From positions 38,561,743 through 38,625,742 of the forward strand of contig CM063283.1 of NCBI GenBank assembly GCA_032173965.1: a stretch of DNA of 64,000 bases. Reading direction: 5' to 3'. Below are positions 13,289 to 25,665 of the stretch, piece after piece. Position numbers and translations under genes: made by a program. The stretch is from Sitta carolinensis. Taxonomy: Eukaryota; Chordata; Aves; Passeriformes; Sittidae. Under the pieces are notes generated by a model. It had not been told where the DNA came from, searched no databases, and saw nothing but the letters and a program-made list of their open reading frames with translations. Position 1 is the first letter of the stretch; each line of letters opens with the position of its first letter.

Positions 13289-14296
13289 TTCCCCATATTG
13301 GGTGAGAGCAGCAAGGTTTTGGTAGTATGGGAACTGCAGAGGTGGCGTCTGTGATGAGCCACTAGAAAGCTTCCCCTCTGTCCAACACAGCCAGCACTAG
13401 AGACCTCTGAGAGAGACCTGCTGCTGCCCGAGGCTGAAACTATCAACATTAGTGCTAGTGCCTCTGAGCTAACACAGATAAAGAGAAAAATCTGCTCTGT
13501 GACAGTGTCCAGAGAGAGGAATGAGAGTATGTGAGAGAAAGAGCTCTGCAGACATCAAGATTGGTGAAGAAGGAAGGGGAGAAGGTTCAACAGGTGCAAG
13601 AGCAGAGATTTCCCTGCAGCCCATGGTAAAGACCATGCTGGAGCAGGTGGATGCCCAAAGAAGGTTCTGACCTCTCAGGCTCTGGACAGGATACGTGGCC
13701 CTATGGAAGAGGAGCTCACACTTGAGCAGGTTTTCTGGCAGGACCCACTCTTGACCAGTCTGTTCCTGAAGGACTGCATGCTATGGAAGGGATCCACACT
13801 GAAGTTACTGAAGAACTGCAGCCTGTTGGAAGGACATATTTTAGAAAGTCATAGAGGATTGTTTCCTGTGGAAGGGATCCCACACTGGAGCAGGGGAAGA
13901 GTTCAAGGAGTCATCCTCTCAAGAAGGAAGGCGCAGCAGAGACAATGTGTGATGAACTGACTGCAGCCCTCATTCCCCAGCCCCCTGCAATGCTGCGAGG
14001 GATGGTGAAGAAAAAAATTTGGAGTGAAGTTGAGGTCAAGATGGAGGGAGGGGTGAAAGACAAGGGATAGAATTCGGGTTTATTTCTCATTGCCCTACTC
14101 TGATTTGATTCTAATAAATAAAATTTTTTCCCCAAGTTTTTGTTCCTGTGATGGCAATTTCTGAGTGATTTCTGCCTGGCATTATCTTAACCCATGAGCC
14201 TGTAGTTACGTTTTCTCTCTCCTGTCCAACTGAGGAAGGAATTAATAGAGCAGCTGTGGTAGGTGCCTGACCTCCAGCCAGGGTCAGCCCACCACA
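13289..14296 (+). mobile_element. Songbird ERVL-like LTR, about 1 kb, solo
   Basis: The body contains several degenerate copies of a phrase of the type 'GAAGGACTGCAT..ATGGAAGGGATCCACACTGAAG' (for example near 13760-13880), then 'GGAGCAGGGGAAGAGTTC', 'GATGAACTGACTGCAGCCC' and 'GGTTTATTTCTCATTGCCC'. An AATAAA polyadenylation signal at 14113-14118 sets the plus strand. U5-like sequence 'CCCATGAGCCTGTAG' and 'GTCAGCCCACCACA' ends at 14296. I recognise this layout as a common passerine LTR. The left end is approximate (near TATTGGGTGAGAGCAGCAAG at 13297) and no target duplication could be confirmed. The 85-codon frame at 13703-13960 sits within the repeated phrases and is not a gene. The 3' terminus resembles the complement of the LTR starts at 8321 and 55628. 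Confidence 0.75.
14113..14118 (+). promoter_or_regulatory. LTR polyadenylation signal AATAAA
   Basis: AATAAA, followed by ATAAAA and a T-rich stretch, sits about 180 bp before the LTR 3' end, where the R/U5 border is expected. Whether it is still used cannot be told from sequence. Confidence 0.6.
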
Positions 14297-16769
14297 CCTC
14301 TCTTCCAGAATAAAAGCAATGGCTTGCACTGGCATTGTTTGTGTAACTGCAAATGCAAGTTAAATGTATGTTAAAACATACATTTCCTATACAAATGGTT
14401 CCTCTCAAATAATGATTTCTATTTCTTAATTTCTTTTTTACATTAGCATATTCTTGATGCATGCTCAAAGACTTGGAAAGCACTTTCAGTACTGTCTTCC
14501 ATGAAATAATTGCATGAAAAGAACAAAAAGCCAAAACTTTACATGCATGTTTTTGGCTTGGTAGAAACTAGCATAATCTAAATGCAGAGGATTTTTTTGG
14601 GAACACATTATTTGAGAATGCATTGATCCCAATTTCTATATCAATTTCTCTATTACCAATACACCCTATGTGGAGAGAACACAACAGAGATCTAAAATCC
14701 TTTTATTTTTTTCCCTATGCATGATGTATTTTCTAATCTCTTCTTTTAGGAATGGAGAAAGCTTCCAAATAGAGCGGCTGAAGAGCTTCTCATTTAGGAT
14801 AGTTCTTCTCAAGAAAAACGTTTGACTGTCTGAAAAAAGAAGTCCTGTCTGTCATTTCCAGGTGCTTAAAAGATTTCAAGAACGCATTAGAACTCAAAGA
14901 AATATATGAGCCATTCAAAGCTCAGGGCCTTGAGGCGCAGTTCTCCTGAAACTGAGTTGATCTGTCTGAAGACAGGCTGTAATAATTGACATATTAGGAG
15001 CTATCTTATCTCTTCTCTCTCCTTCACAGGACACAAATATCCATCTCACAATAAAGGGAATAAGGGTACATTTTTTGTGATGGAGGGTGTAGTGGTGCCA
15101 CCACAGTTGCATTCAGAATTAACAACCATTTCTCAAAGGCAGATAAGCACAATCAATGAAACCATAGATCAAATGCAAAGGAACAATTCCATTTAATGAC
15201 AATAACACTAAGATAACGTGACAGTAAAGTGAAGACTATCAGAGAGAACAGTACAACACACTTGAATATGAAACAGCAGCCTCTGTGCTGCACATGTTTT
15301 ACAGAAAGCTCCACTATGCTGCCTGTTATTGTACCTTCATCAGGCTTTTTACACAACCATAACAGTAATCATTTGTTGGTCAAGCTAGATCTGTGTTCTC
15401 TGGTATTACCTTGGTGCTGTAATTTCATGGCTCCTATTATCTTGCACTCCTGGGGACAAGTCACAGGCTTGTGAATGCTTGCTCATACATTCTCATTCTA
15501 AAGGCATCAGGTATTTGAAAACCGAAAGAAATTGAGTGCACATACAGTAATTATTAGCATCTAGTTACAGCAAAGTTATTAGTAAGGCTTTGATTTCTGG
15601 GTTTTTGGTTTTTTTTGTTTTTTTTTTTTTTTTTTTTTTTTACTTTGGGCTATAGGACTAGGTTTTATAAGGTTCTTAAGATTCAGCATAAAGTGCTGCT
15701 TAATGATGTAACTGATACTGACTTGCATAATGCTAACAACATAAAATAATTCTCAGTTTCAGAGGAATTACTTGCAAGCAGCTACAATTAATATGGGAGC
15801 ATTTACCAAGTAAGTTTCCTTTTATAAATGATTGTGATGTAATAGCTAAGATGTCAAAACATTTTCATTTATTTATTCTCTTGGTAAAGATTCAAGAACA
15901 AATAAGAACACAGTAAAGATAATTTTGTGGAGTTCATATGCCTGACACAAACACTGTTTAAATCAAACAAGACAAATCTTCATTGAATTATTTTACTGAG
16001 GGTATTTAATAATGACAGGACTTTAAGTCATACGCTCAAAAAACCCCTCAATTTTGTCTTTGTGAGGTAGTCCTCACATGTGTATATGCTAAATTTTAAC
16101 TCAAAAAGAAAGCCCCCAAAATCTCCTCCTCCAAAAAACTGCAATTTTGAGAGCCTTATCCCAGTCTTTCCTGCAACTTGTTCTTTAGCTCTTTTTCTTT
16201 GGTTCTTTCTGAGCAGCACGAATAAAGTTTCTTATTTGTCATTTGTACCATAACGTTGATCGAAGTAATCGAGTAACCAAAATGAAGATTAATGACTTAA
16301 ATAATTTCTACAGAAGACAGCTATGGATGTTAAATTTTCCAACTTTTTCTTTTGCATAGCATGATTTGTTTTGATTGTCTACTGTGGTTGGCTCTGTTCT
16401 ACTTTCTTCTTGTTCTAGACAACCCTCTATTATTTCTAGGTATATTAATAAAAATACCTAAACACAACTTCACTAAATTCAGGAGACTCACTTTGATCTG
16501 AATGGAGGTGGTTCTTGTTGCCATCTGGCCAAGACCTTGTATGAGCCTATGTAAGTAATGTCTAATCCATAATATTGTGATTGAACTTCTTTTCTTTTTT
16601 CTTTTCATCCCCTATTGAAGCAAATCTAACAGTAATCTTCCCAGTAGCTAAGACACACCATCACTAAGTATCACAGAATTTGGGGAATTGCATTATGTTT
16701 GAAAAAAAAAGAGAATGTATCATGAACTTGTAATCTTGAATCAATTTCTAAAAGACAGACATTTTTACT
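14297..16769. other. Unique noncoding stretch, long poly(T) inside
   Basis: No gene is seen. The main feature is an interrupted T-run at about 15604-15641. The remainder is A+T-rich unique sequence. Confidence 0.55.
15604..15641. repeat. Poly(T) tract with two G interruptions
   Basis: A run of T broken by GG and a single G. No retroposed body with target duplications could be recognised on either side, so it is called simple sequence only. Confidence 0.8.
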
Positions 16770-17310
16770 ATGAAGACATGAAGCCCCTCGGTTTTAGCCT
16801 GGACGGGATGCTGGAGGCTTCCCTGGGAACCAAATCTGGCAACTTTGATGAGAGAGACCACTTGATCCAGTTGTCCCGAAAAACAAGTTTAATGTAATAA
16901 TAAAACAACCAACTAAACTGTGCACACTGTATGGGGAACAAACCAGAAAAAGCCCCGGGTCTGGGGTCTACAGAGGTATATATAAATTCCAGGGAGGAGA
17001 GGGGATAAGGCAGGATTTGAACAATGGATCAAATAGGAACGGGTGATTTGAAATATTACAGTTACAGCAGTATAAACTATCCAACGGGAGTACAGAGAAC
17101 ATGGAACTTTCCAGTAACCATTTTTAATTGGCAGAAGTGGAGAACCCTGCATAATAGATTCTGCCTGACTCATAAAGGGTTCTCCCATGGCTTCAGATTG
17201 AAGCTTCCCTCATTGTTTAAACTGACCCCAACAAAGACACCATCACAACTGTCTTGGATTATCACACTTATTGAAGAAGGGCATACAACTGAAAGAATGT
17301 AAGAGTCCAG
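16770..17310 (-). mobile_element. Probable retroviral LTR with short internal scrap, minus strand
   Basis: Read on the minus strand, a TATA-like element (TTTATATATACC; plus 16975-16986) is followed about 85 bp later by ATTAAA (plus 16888-16893). A U5-like stretch then ends ...AAAGTTGCCA at plus position 16837. Beyond this LTR-like CA end comes GATTTGGTTCCCAGGGAAGCC, in which TGGTTCCC could be the start of a primer-binding site of tRNA-Glu type; that is a weak inference. The element probably continues to about 16770 as internal leader. The right-hand (U3) end is not defined, and 17310 is a guess where U3-like sequence fades. Family not named. Open frames here are shadows of the LTR. Confidence 0.55.
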
Positions 17311-18236
17311 CTTTTTGAGACAAGGCTTTTGGAAGAAAAAACCTGAAGCTTGTTGGAACAATAATGTGAAAGAAAATCTTATATCTTCTCTCTCAGCTGA
17401 ATTTCCTACTTCACTTCGAACCATTTTTAATGAGTAGGGTTTTAACTAATTTCTGTATTTCTAGTGCCTAACTAAAGATTTATCATACACTATTTAAGAG
17501 GATAGAATTCCATATAACTTTTAGTCCCAATTCTAATGCAGAAAAGCATATTCCATCAATAGGAATGAAAAGCAGGTTGTCATGGTGCTTTGTGTTTGTT
17601 TGACCAAAATGTTTTTCATACAATTAAATGGATAGTAGTGAATCCGGGAATGTTGTGGAAATCTAATACACTTTTATGTGCTTCCAAGGTTCACATCTGC
17701 ATTCTGATCTAAGTGGGGAACTGCAGATTCTTTTCAAATGTATATTTGCAGCTACAGAGCATTACTGTGAAAGCACAGACACTGTGAAATCTTTCTTAAC
17801 ACACAATATTCACTAAGTCTAAAACCATTTGAAATGTCTCAGTTAATGGGTAAACACTGGCTCTGAAGATTGAAAATGTGCTTCCTGCAGAAAGTGATAT
17901 ACACAGAAATAAGCACAAGATGTAGCTATGAAAACAATCCAATTTCAAAGCAATCAAGAGGAAAAAGGTTCTATATATATGACCCTCCTCTGAAAAAGAA
18001 TTAGCTTTATTCAGTGTTTGTCAGCTTTTGCAGAGATATACAAGTTTCAATCAATGAATGATATTTAGGTTTATCAAGAAAAGTGAATTAAAATCCAGTA
18101 TTGGAAAATTCCACATTCCACAGAGCTAGGTACAGTTCTGATATGGATAAAGAGCCATCCTAGTTAGTAATAAAACATAGTAAGTTTTTAAGCAAGTATA
18201 ACCACACGTAGGCCATTTTTTTATAATGGTTATATT

Positions 18237-18250
18237 GTGAATATATTCAC
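18237..18250. repeat. 14-bp perfect palindrome GTGAATATATTCAC
   Basis: The sequence is its own reverse complement. It may be chance in A+T-rich DNA; no function is proposed. Confidence 0.8.
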
Positions 18251-21200
18251 TTGAAACATCTCAGTTACAAAGGCCAAAAGTTAAAGAAAAAAATTATAAA
18301 GTTTCAAAAATTATATTTACTTATCTTTGATGTACATGTTGGCTTCAGTATTTAGTGTACATTTCCATTTTTTTATTTGAAATGGGAAATAGATGCTTAC
18401 ATTGTAACTTCAGCTTGTCCTTCCCATTTACGTTCATTATGTATCTGCTCTTTATTTTTTTTCAGCAATATTTCTTATATTTCAGAAATTATGCAAATTG
18501 AACTTTGCATTTCAAAGTGACAATCACTGTGGTCACAAACATATGTAGAGACAAAAACATATCTGACATATCTCTCACAGCAACAGCATATTTGACATGT
18601 TACTAACACATCTAACGCTGCAAAATAAATAAGAAGAATTATGCACCATCGGTGCATCATGTGCCAGGTAGCCTAGTCAAGAGAGGACTTACCAAGACAA
18701 AGAAGGCTGCCTGATTTAATGTTCACACGCCTCCGACAGTCACTTTTACAATCTTAATATACTCTTTCCATCCACCAATGGTCACAACAGACGGTAGGCA
18801 GATTAGAAAGACCTGAGAGAAGGAAAACACTGATGAATTTACATTTGTGTTATTCAAGAAACATACACATTCAGAGCTACTTAAATTCTGTAGCATATTT
18901 TTAAACAGTGAGGCAACATCTTGAGTGCCTTCTATTCCATTTCTTTTTTACTTCTTTAACTCTTAAAAAAAGGCAAAGACATTTCATGGACTGACAGAAG
19001 TTGAAATTTTTTGAATGTATCAGCATATAACACCTCTCTTAAACGTCTCAGAATAGAGTATCTACATATCTGGCCCAATTGACCCACTTTATCCCCTTTC
19101 TGCACTGTCACAAGTATCAGAACTCTTATGGTTCTATTAAAATCCTCAAAATCTGTATTTCCTTGAATAAGCTAATCATACCTGAGTACTTCCCCTTCTA
19201 GATCTATTTCTGCAGAAAGGAACTGTGCTTAGTTCTTTAAGTTAAACACACATAAAAAAAAAAAAAATTCCCCTTTTATTTAAAACCTAAATAATTTATT
19301 GGGAAGATTCAATCATGGTTTTGTGTAACAGGATTTTTCAAAGTATTTCAGACTAACCTATTCATGTAGGGCTTTAAAAAGTGTCTTTTTTAATGCAAAA
19401 CTAATGAGATGTACTATTTACAGCAGCTCTAACATGCTATTTTGTCAGGATAAATAGAAATAACTACTGTACATTATCCTTTTCATCGGTAGCTGCATAA
19501 CTACTGTGATACCAAAAGCATTATATCTGTGTTTCTAGGCTTGAAAACTGAATAGAAATAGCTTTGGCAAGGAGCTTGCTGAGTACTGTGAAGACATTAT
19601 TTCCATAAGGCTTGCTGCTTCATTACTTTGGGATAGAGTACATAATGAGGCTTCACAGGATTTTTTTCCTGTATAGATGGTTAATATTTACCATTGAGGG
19701 AAAGCAACTTTCCTGTTCTGACTCCTTCAATTTTAGTCAAATCATAGCATCTAGACAGAGTTATCTGTTTGGCAAACTTCTCCGCTTACCTTATTTCCTT
19801 TTTGGAGGTTTTTCATGCAGCTGTTTAATGGGTCTAGAGCAGCACATGGCTTAAAAGGAAGATTGGTTGAAAGCTGAATTTTATGTGACTGAAAATTCTG
19901 AAAACATATACAAGAGATCTCTGTAAAATGAATTTTTTTCATGTGCTGTTTTGTTCAGTTGGACATGAGTAGTAAAACCATTTTTCTGTGTTCAGATATT
20001 TAGACTATAAACTATGTCTGTCTGTATAAAGACACACAGTCCCAAGCAAGACTGGCTGTGATAAATTTATACTCAAAACAAGAAGTCTAAAAGATTTTTT
20101 CATAATCAAGATTCATCATCCAAATCCATTAATCTTTGACACTCTGACAGGGAAGGGGAATGGAACATGGTTTACTTCAAACTGCATTAAAAATATTTCT
20201 TTTTCAGAAATAAAATGGCTACTGTTGAAATACTTGATAATGGCAAACTATTTCTAAAGTTCTATACATTGGCATCTTGTTCATACAAATCAGAAAAGGC
20301 ATTTTCTGTAACAAATAATTTCACCACTGTCTCCAGATTGCTTATATTTGAACCATCCAGAAACACCCATTAAAAGATGCTTACTTTAGTTTTTATAATA
20401 AGTCTGAACTCTACAGAACCAGATATTGGTGAACTTCACCTGCCTTTTTCCCTCATTTTACCTACCTGGAGAATCCATGCTGCAAAACAGACTTACAGAT
20501 TCATCCCACTAACCTCAAGCACACGTATAAGAGTGCCCTTCACTGTTTATACTATTTGTAAAAACAAGTATGAGTAGACACAGATTACCTAAACACAGGA
20601 CTATTTGAGGAAGCCTAGGATGCTTAATCTCTTAAATGATGTGTCATGAATAAATATTTGGAATTATACTGGATGAGTTTGAGACATATCTTGCAGTAAC
20701 AGCGGGACTTGATAAATTTCATTGACATCAGAGATGCTGCAATAGAGCACAGAATATGTATTTCTGCAGGTACAAGTGAAGTCTGTATATACATCTGAAG
20801 CATTCCTATCTCCACGTAGGTGAATGCTTTTAACACTGCAAGGAATTGGGCAAAATATTCTGGAAAGGTGAAGTCAAGGATGCACCAGAGAGTAAAAGTG
20901 CTAAGGGTGGCAGACTGCAATCACATAAGAGAAATTTACTTTAAGGGAGCTGTCAGAAAACTAATGTCAAATAACAAAAGACGTCAAAAAGTTATTTAAA
21001 ATTACGGAGACTTATCATGTTATTAAATTAAGACAATGCAAAGTTATTTGTAAAATCAGAATTTCAGAGTCTACTTAGTATTAAGTTCTGTCCTCGCAGC
21101 AATGAAAACCACGATTTTAGTGAAGCTATTTAGGGGAAAAGATTTAAATTATTTTCTAGTAAGCTACATCTCTTGACTCAATATTCATCATTACACAAAT

Positions 21201-22563
21201 TCCAAAACAATCACAAATAAGGCAGCACTGACAAAAGCTTTTAAATAGTTAAGCACTAAGAAGCTAAGAAATATTTTAGAGTTCAGTAGTGGTTCTCAAA
21301 GATATTTCAATCTCACTCTTCTAATCAAGCTTAAAGAATTTGTAATATTAGGTTGATGACCTAATATTTTCTTACTGTAGAGGAAATTTTAATGAGATAA
21401 GCAAATGGTGTGTGTTGCATGGTACAACTGAAGCATTAAAAAAATCAGCAATAAATAATCACATGTACTATATATTTTGAAAAATGAGTTTGAACAAGTC
21501 TTTAATAAAGCCATTATTTCTCTTACCCTAAATCACTAAAGTTTATTTTCGCTCACTAGATATAAGGCAGTTAAGGACAACTGTTTTAAATTTGTCCTTG
21601 CTTGTAATTTACTGTTCAAGAAGTTTCTCATAACTTTTCTTTGACAATAAAAAATGGTACTTCTCTATGTGTAATTATAATATACAAAATGTTTATTTAA
21701 ATTAATAGAACTTCCACTCTAAAAAGATCTTGCAAAACTGCTAGCTAATATATCCAAGTGTAATTGCAGGGATAGGTTTGAAGCACCAGTATACTGAGGC
21801 AGAACCAAACAATTTATCATCTTAGAAATATTTTATAAAAGTTATATAAATTATCTATCTATCTGAGCCGATGAGCAAACTTGCACTGTACTGCAAGAGT
21901 TTGATATTGTTAGAGTGGCCAATTATGTCTTTTCTAGTAATTTGTACTGAAAAATTTGTGTCAATGAATGTTGTCTGAGACATTAAGCCTTTTTCAGCCT
22001 GTTTCTTTAATTTTTTCCACAAACTAACAAAACCAAAACGAAATCATAGAAGTAATTAAAAGTCATCTCTCCTAATTTTCTGTTCTACTCCATAGAATAA
22101 TTGAGCATTTGGAAGTCAAGAGTAGAGAATTTAACTTTTAATGTTTATCCCCATGTTTTTCCCTAAATATGTGGCATCTATGTACAGCATAGAGGTTTTT
22201 GTCATTTTAAAAGAAGAGATAATATCTTACATTATATTTTATAGAGGGATATAATATGTATATGTCTATATTATATTTTATATAGGAATCGTGTGTAATA
22301 CTGCAAAAATAAGACTTTTGTCACTAAAAATGAAGTGTATTCAATTAGCTCTTCATAGCATTCAGTTGTAATTACACCAGGAACACAAGATTTTTTTCTT
22401 AATAACATTTAATTTTCTAAGTAAACAGAACTCCCTCCCCCCACTCCCTTAATGCAGAATGATATGACAAGCATCAAGATTACTCATCAGTTTGGAGAAA
22501 CCAGGAACAAGAGACAAACCTGGAATGTTTCCCCACTTAGGTGAGAACAGTGTATCACGTACA

Positions 22564-22595
22564 CCATACTGAAGTCTATACTTCAGTGCGTATGG
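22564..22595. repeat. Hairpin: 7-bp inner and 4-bp outer stem
   Basis: ACTGAAG (22568-22574) pairs with CTTCAGT (22581-22587) around the loop TCTATA. Outside it, CCAT (22564-22567) pairs with ATGG (22592-22595) with four bulged bases on the 3' side. The structure is visible in the sequence; its role is unknown. Confidence 0.75.
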
Positions 22596-24003
22596 ATCAT
22601 AAAGCTATCCCCATTCCTGAATTTCATTTTAAGTGTAATTATTTGTGCATTACATTTGAGAAGTTCCTGTAACAGAGATCAATAACCATGGAAGCAAATA
22701 CTTTCTTTTTAAGAAACACAATCAAGCCTTCAGAGTCCCAGCCACTTCAGATTCATGTCTCTTGTACCTATCACGTTTCCCATTTGAAAGAAATTGCATA
22801 AAATCTATACAATACAATGTACATAGTTATATAAACACACACATTCTGAACTTTCCTTATTTTACCTCCAATTCTACAGAAAGCAAGGAGAATGCAATCC
22901 GAATGTAACTCTAAACAGAAGTGTTTACACAGAGCTAGAATTTCTAGATGTAAGATGCATGAAACATACATTCTAAGAAAGCTCCATAACATAAGAGACT
23001 TCTCTGATAAATGGATATTCCTCATACAGCGGCCACAAACAGCGAGTCACTAATCATCCATTGTAAAAGTTTAATGAAATGGCTATACTACTTCAGATAA
23101 CAATTAGTACTGAGGGAAGAAGAAAATACCTTTTGTTTGCAGCTGCTCTTCCCACAAATTAATATTCAAATTAAAAAAACATACAGACCAGTAGTTATTA
23201 TATAATAAACCTATAATGTGCGTACTTGGAATTAAAATTTTAAAATACCTTTTAAAAATGAATATATTATTATATTTGTCTACCAAAATCTGTAATATAA
23301 AATAATTGGTGAATAACAATTTAAAAGCAAAAAACTCTTGAGATTAAAGAAAATCCATAAAGAACTACATTAATTTATATAAAAAAAAATCAAAATTCTA
23401 TTGTAATGTCATATTTCACAAGCATTACTGTATTCCTATCCATCTAACAACCAAGCTAAAAACCCCAATCAAAACCAAAGAAATAAACTAGAAATAGTTG
23501 TTGCCCGCAAAAAAGCAAAACGTAGATGCTAAACTAACCATATCATTAAAAATCTACATATGTGCACTCTACCTACAAATTTCACACATCTTTCTGTCAG
23601 GTCTCGTTTCTCTTCCTACCACTTTAACACTCTTGCCTGGAGTGAGTCTGGGATTTCTGGTCAGGCCACCCATTAGTAGAGCAGCACAGCCTATGGCCTC
23701 TCCGCCAACTGCACCTGTGGCTCCTTAAATTCATTGCAGCTGGGCAGGTGTAGGAGAAAGCAGTTCAGCAGTAATTAGTGTTCTCAGCGTGTCTTTCATT
23801 CTAGCTTGTACACTGAATTAGGAACAGATACAAATTCTCTTTTCAGGACTGGAGGTAGGAGAGTCTACACTTCTGATCTTAGAAAGAAATAAGCAATTAA
23901 AATAAGATGTCCTTTCTTTTGAAGCTGTAAGTTTTCTTTCATCTGTAAGTAGATCTCTGGTATGTTTTTTAAGATAATTTGTTCAGCAGACCTGATTCAA
24001 GTC

Positions 24004-24029
24004 CTTGCAACCAAGGTATTGGTTGCAAG
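24004..24029. repeat. Perfect 9-bp inverted repeat, 8-nt loop
   Basis: CTTGCAACC (24004-24012) and GGTTGCAAG (24021-24029) are exact reverse complements. No flanking T-run or gene suggests a role. Confidence 0.85.
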
Positions 24030-25156
24030 TAGGCAAATCTGAATTTTTCTGTCATGAAGATAAGGTGTTAGGTGCTGTCTGTACTGCAACTAAAGCAGAA
24101 GATGGAGTATTTTTGAGCCAAATGAGAGGAATGTGAATTGTGTCTAGACTAGTGGATTTTTTTCTTCCTGTTGAGATTTTGAGGTTAGTTATTACTGCTG
24201 TTTTTGGAAGATCAATTTGCTTAACACAGCACAAACTGCTGTTCCTCATCCCTGAGGTATTCCTTCAGCAGTACTAATTCCTGTTGCTAACTTGGTTTAT
24301 CAGCTGTAAACAAGTATTATGCATGTCCTTTATGTTGTAAATTAAGTAGATTTTTTTCCTTATTTTTATTCTAATAGAAAAGCTAAATAAATTGTTTATT
24401 GTCCTATATAACTTGTTTTGAATTGTGAAACTGTTAGCACATCTTCCCTTACTACTGAATTTTCTTGGGTTTTAGATGGGTTTTCCAGGATTGGCTAATC
24501 ATGAATTTCTAATTTCAGTAGATATTACCTTAGTAAATTTGGGAACTGTTGGAACAGTTGCCAGTGTTTCTCCTTACATGGACAAAAGTGGAGTATTGGG
24601 ATACTCCAACAGGTATATATTCTGTCATAATTCTACGTCCCTGTTAGTGAGCTGTGACAGATTAAAATAAATCTGTTTTCATTTTAATAGAATGGTTTGA
24701 CAGCTAAAGTAGTCATTCAGGAAAGGAGAACTCTTTTATGTTTCATTTAGTTCAAGATGAAGTGAATTCATAAATGTTGTACCTCTAGTGCTAAAATCAC
24801 TAGGTTGTAGAGAAATCAAAATATGCTCTATGCTGTAAAAGCTGATCTGCTGTTTAGATAGGTTCATCAAAGGTTGCCCATAGGCTCATTGAAGAGTGAT
24901 GAAGCACCTCGTTGTGTCTTGTGAGATCTCAGCTTTAGTGGGTTTTTCTTCTTCCTAGTTCTGGGCCAGCAATTTTACACTTAGGTTTTATTTTTATCCA
25001 TGTCAAAGGGACGTGATAACAATATTCTAACAAAAAATGCTTTATTATCTCAGATGAAGTGTGATAAATCCATGTTGGTTTATGATGCCCCTAATGGGAT
25101 CATTTATTGTCATTAACAGGAAAGCCTTCAGATATGTAGAAAATATGGATTAGGTT

Positions 25157-25405
25157 TGTCTCGTGATGCACAGAGTGAACACAGCAACACACACAACAGG
25201 TGTTCAGGCAAAGAAGAAGAAAAGAACTCTCTCGTTTATTGTTGACCTTCCTTGTATATATAAGTTTCTGGACAGTGACCAGAGATTGGACAGAGAAGTT
25301 ACCACCTCTCCATCTCCACTGGTCACTTGAGAAGTTTACAAAGGAATGTAAACATGATCCTTGTTTATCTTACAATTTGTGAGAATTTACTCCATTATAC
25401 AAAAA
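25157..25405 (-). mobile_element. Short avian retroviral LTR, minus strand
   Basis: On the plus strand it begins TGTCTCGTGATGCACAGAGTG, the complement of an LTR end (...GAGACA). Reading the minus strand gives a TATA element (CTTATATATACAAGG, near plus 25255-25269). About 15 bp later comes an AATAAA signal (complement of TTTATT near 25237-25242), then a CT-rich U5. This TATA/AATAAA spacing is the compact layout of short avian ERVK-like LTRs. The U3 outer end near 25405 is not marked by a target duplication that I can defend. The 60-codon frame at 25200 is a shadow. Confidence 0.65.
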
Positions 25406-25616
25406 CAAATCAGAAGGTTTATTTTTAAAGACAACAGTCTCTAAAAAAAGGGGTATCTTCTTTTCTGGATAGCTCTGAAATAATTTTACTTTATTGTAAT
25501 ATTATCAGCAAAGAGGTAAGGAAAGTAAATGTAAGCACTCACCAGATCCACTGGTTTTCTTCAATCTTAAGAGATGTGTTATGTAAGTTTAAATGGTCCT
25601 CAACAGTTTTCCATTA

Positions 25617-25620
<4 letters not shown>

Positions 25621-25663
<43 letters not shown>
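25621..25663. repeat. Uninterrupted 43-bp poly(A)
   Basis: This is the longest homopolymer in the window, preceded by CCATTACTTT and followed by GGAGAAAGAG. No recognised retroposed body or target duplication flanks it. The 94-codon frame running through it (lysine run) is an artefact. Confidence 0.9.

Positions 25664-25665
<2 letters not shown>

Larger units (their letters stand above)
17311..25156. other. Long A+T-rich unique noncoding stretch
   Basis: No firm gene, RNA gene or mobile element is seen. It contains a 14-bp palindrome at 18237-18250, hairpins near 22564 and 24004, and a T/A-rich imperfect duplication around 22225-22290. One exon-like interval (24476-24612) is discussed only as a finding. 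Confidence 0.55.

Noticed and set aside
22019..22095. Possible CR1 tail (AAATCATAGAAGTAATT...)
   Set aside because: Only a few words match and the following sequence does not continue as CR1.
23498..23728. Plus frame ending in PPTAPVAP and a Gly/Ala-rich minus reading of the same DNA
   Set aside because: Neither gives a recognisable protein, and no good splice signals border the minus reading.
25157..25405. A TSD pair TAGGTT / AAGGTT for the short LTR
   Set aside because: One mismatch and the right copy does not follow a CA end; not strong enough to state.
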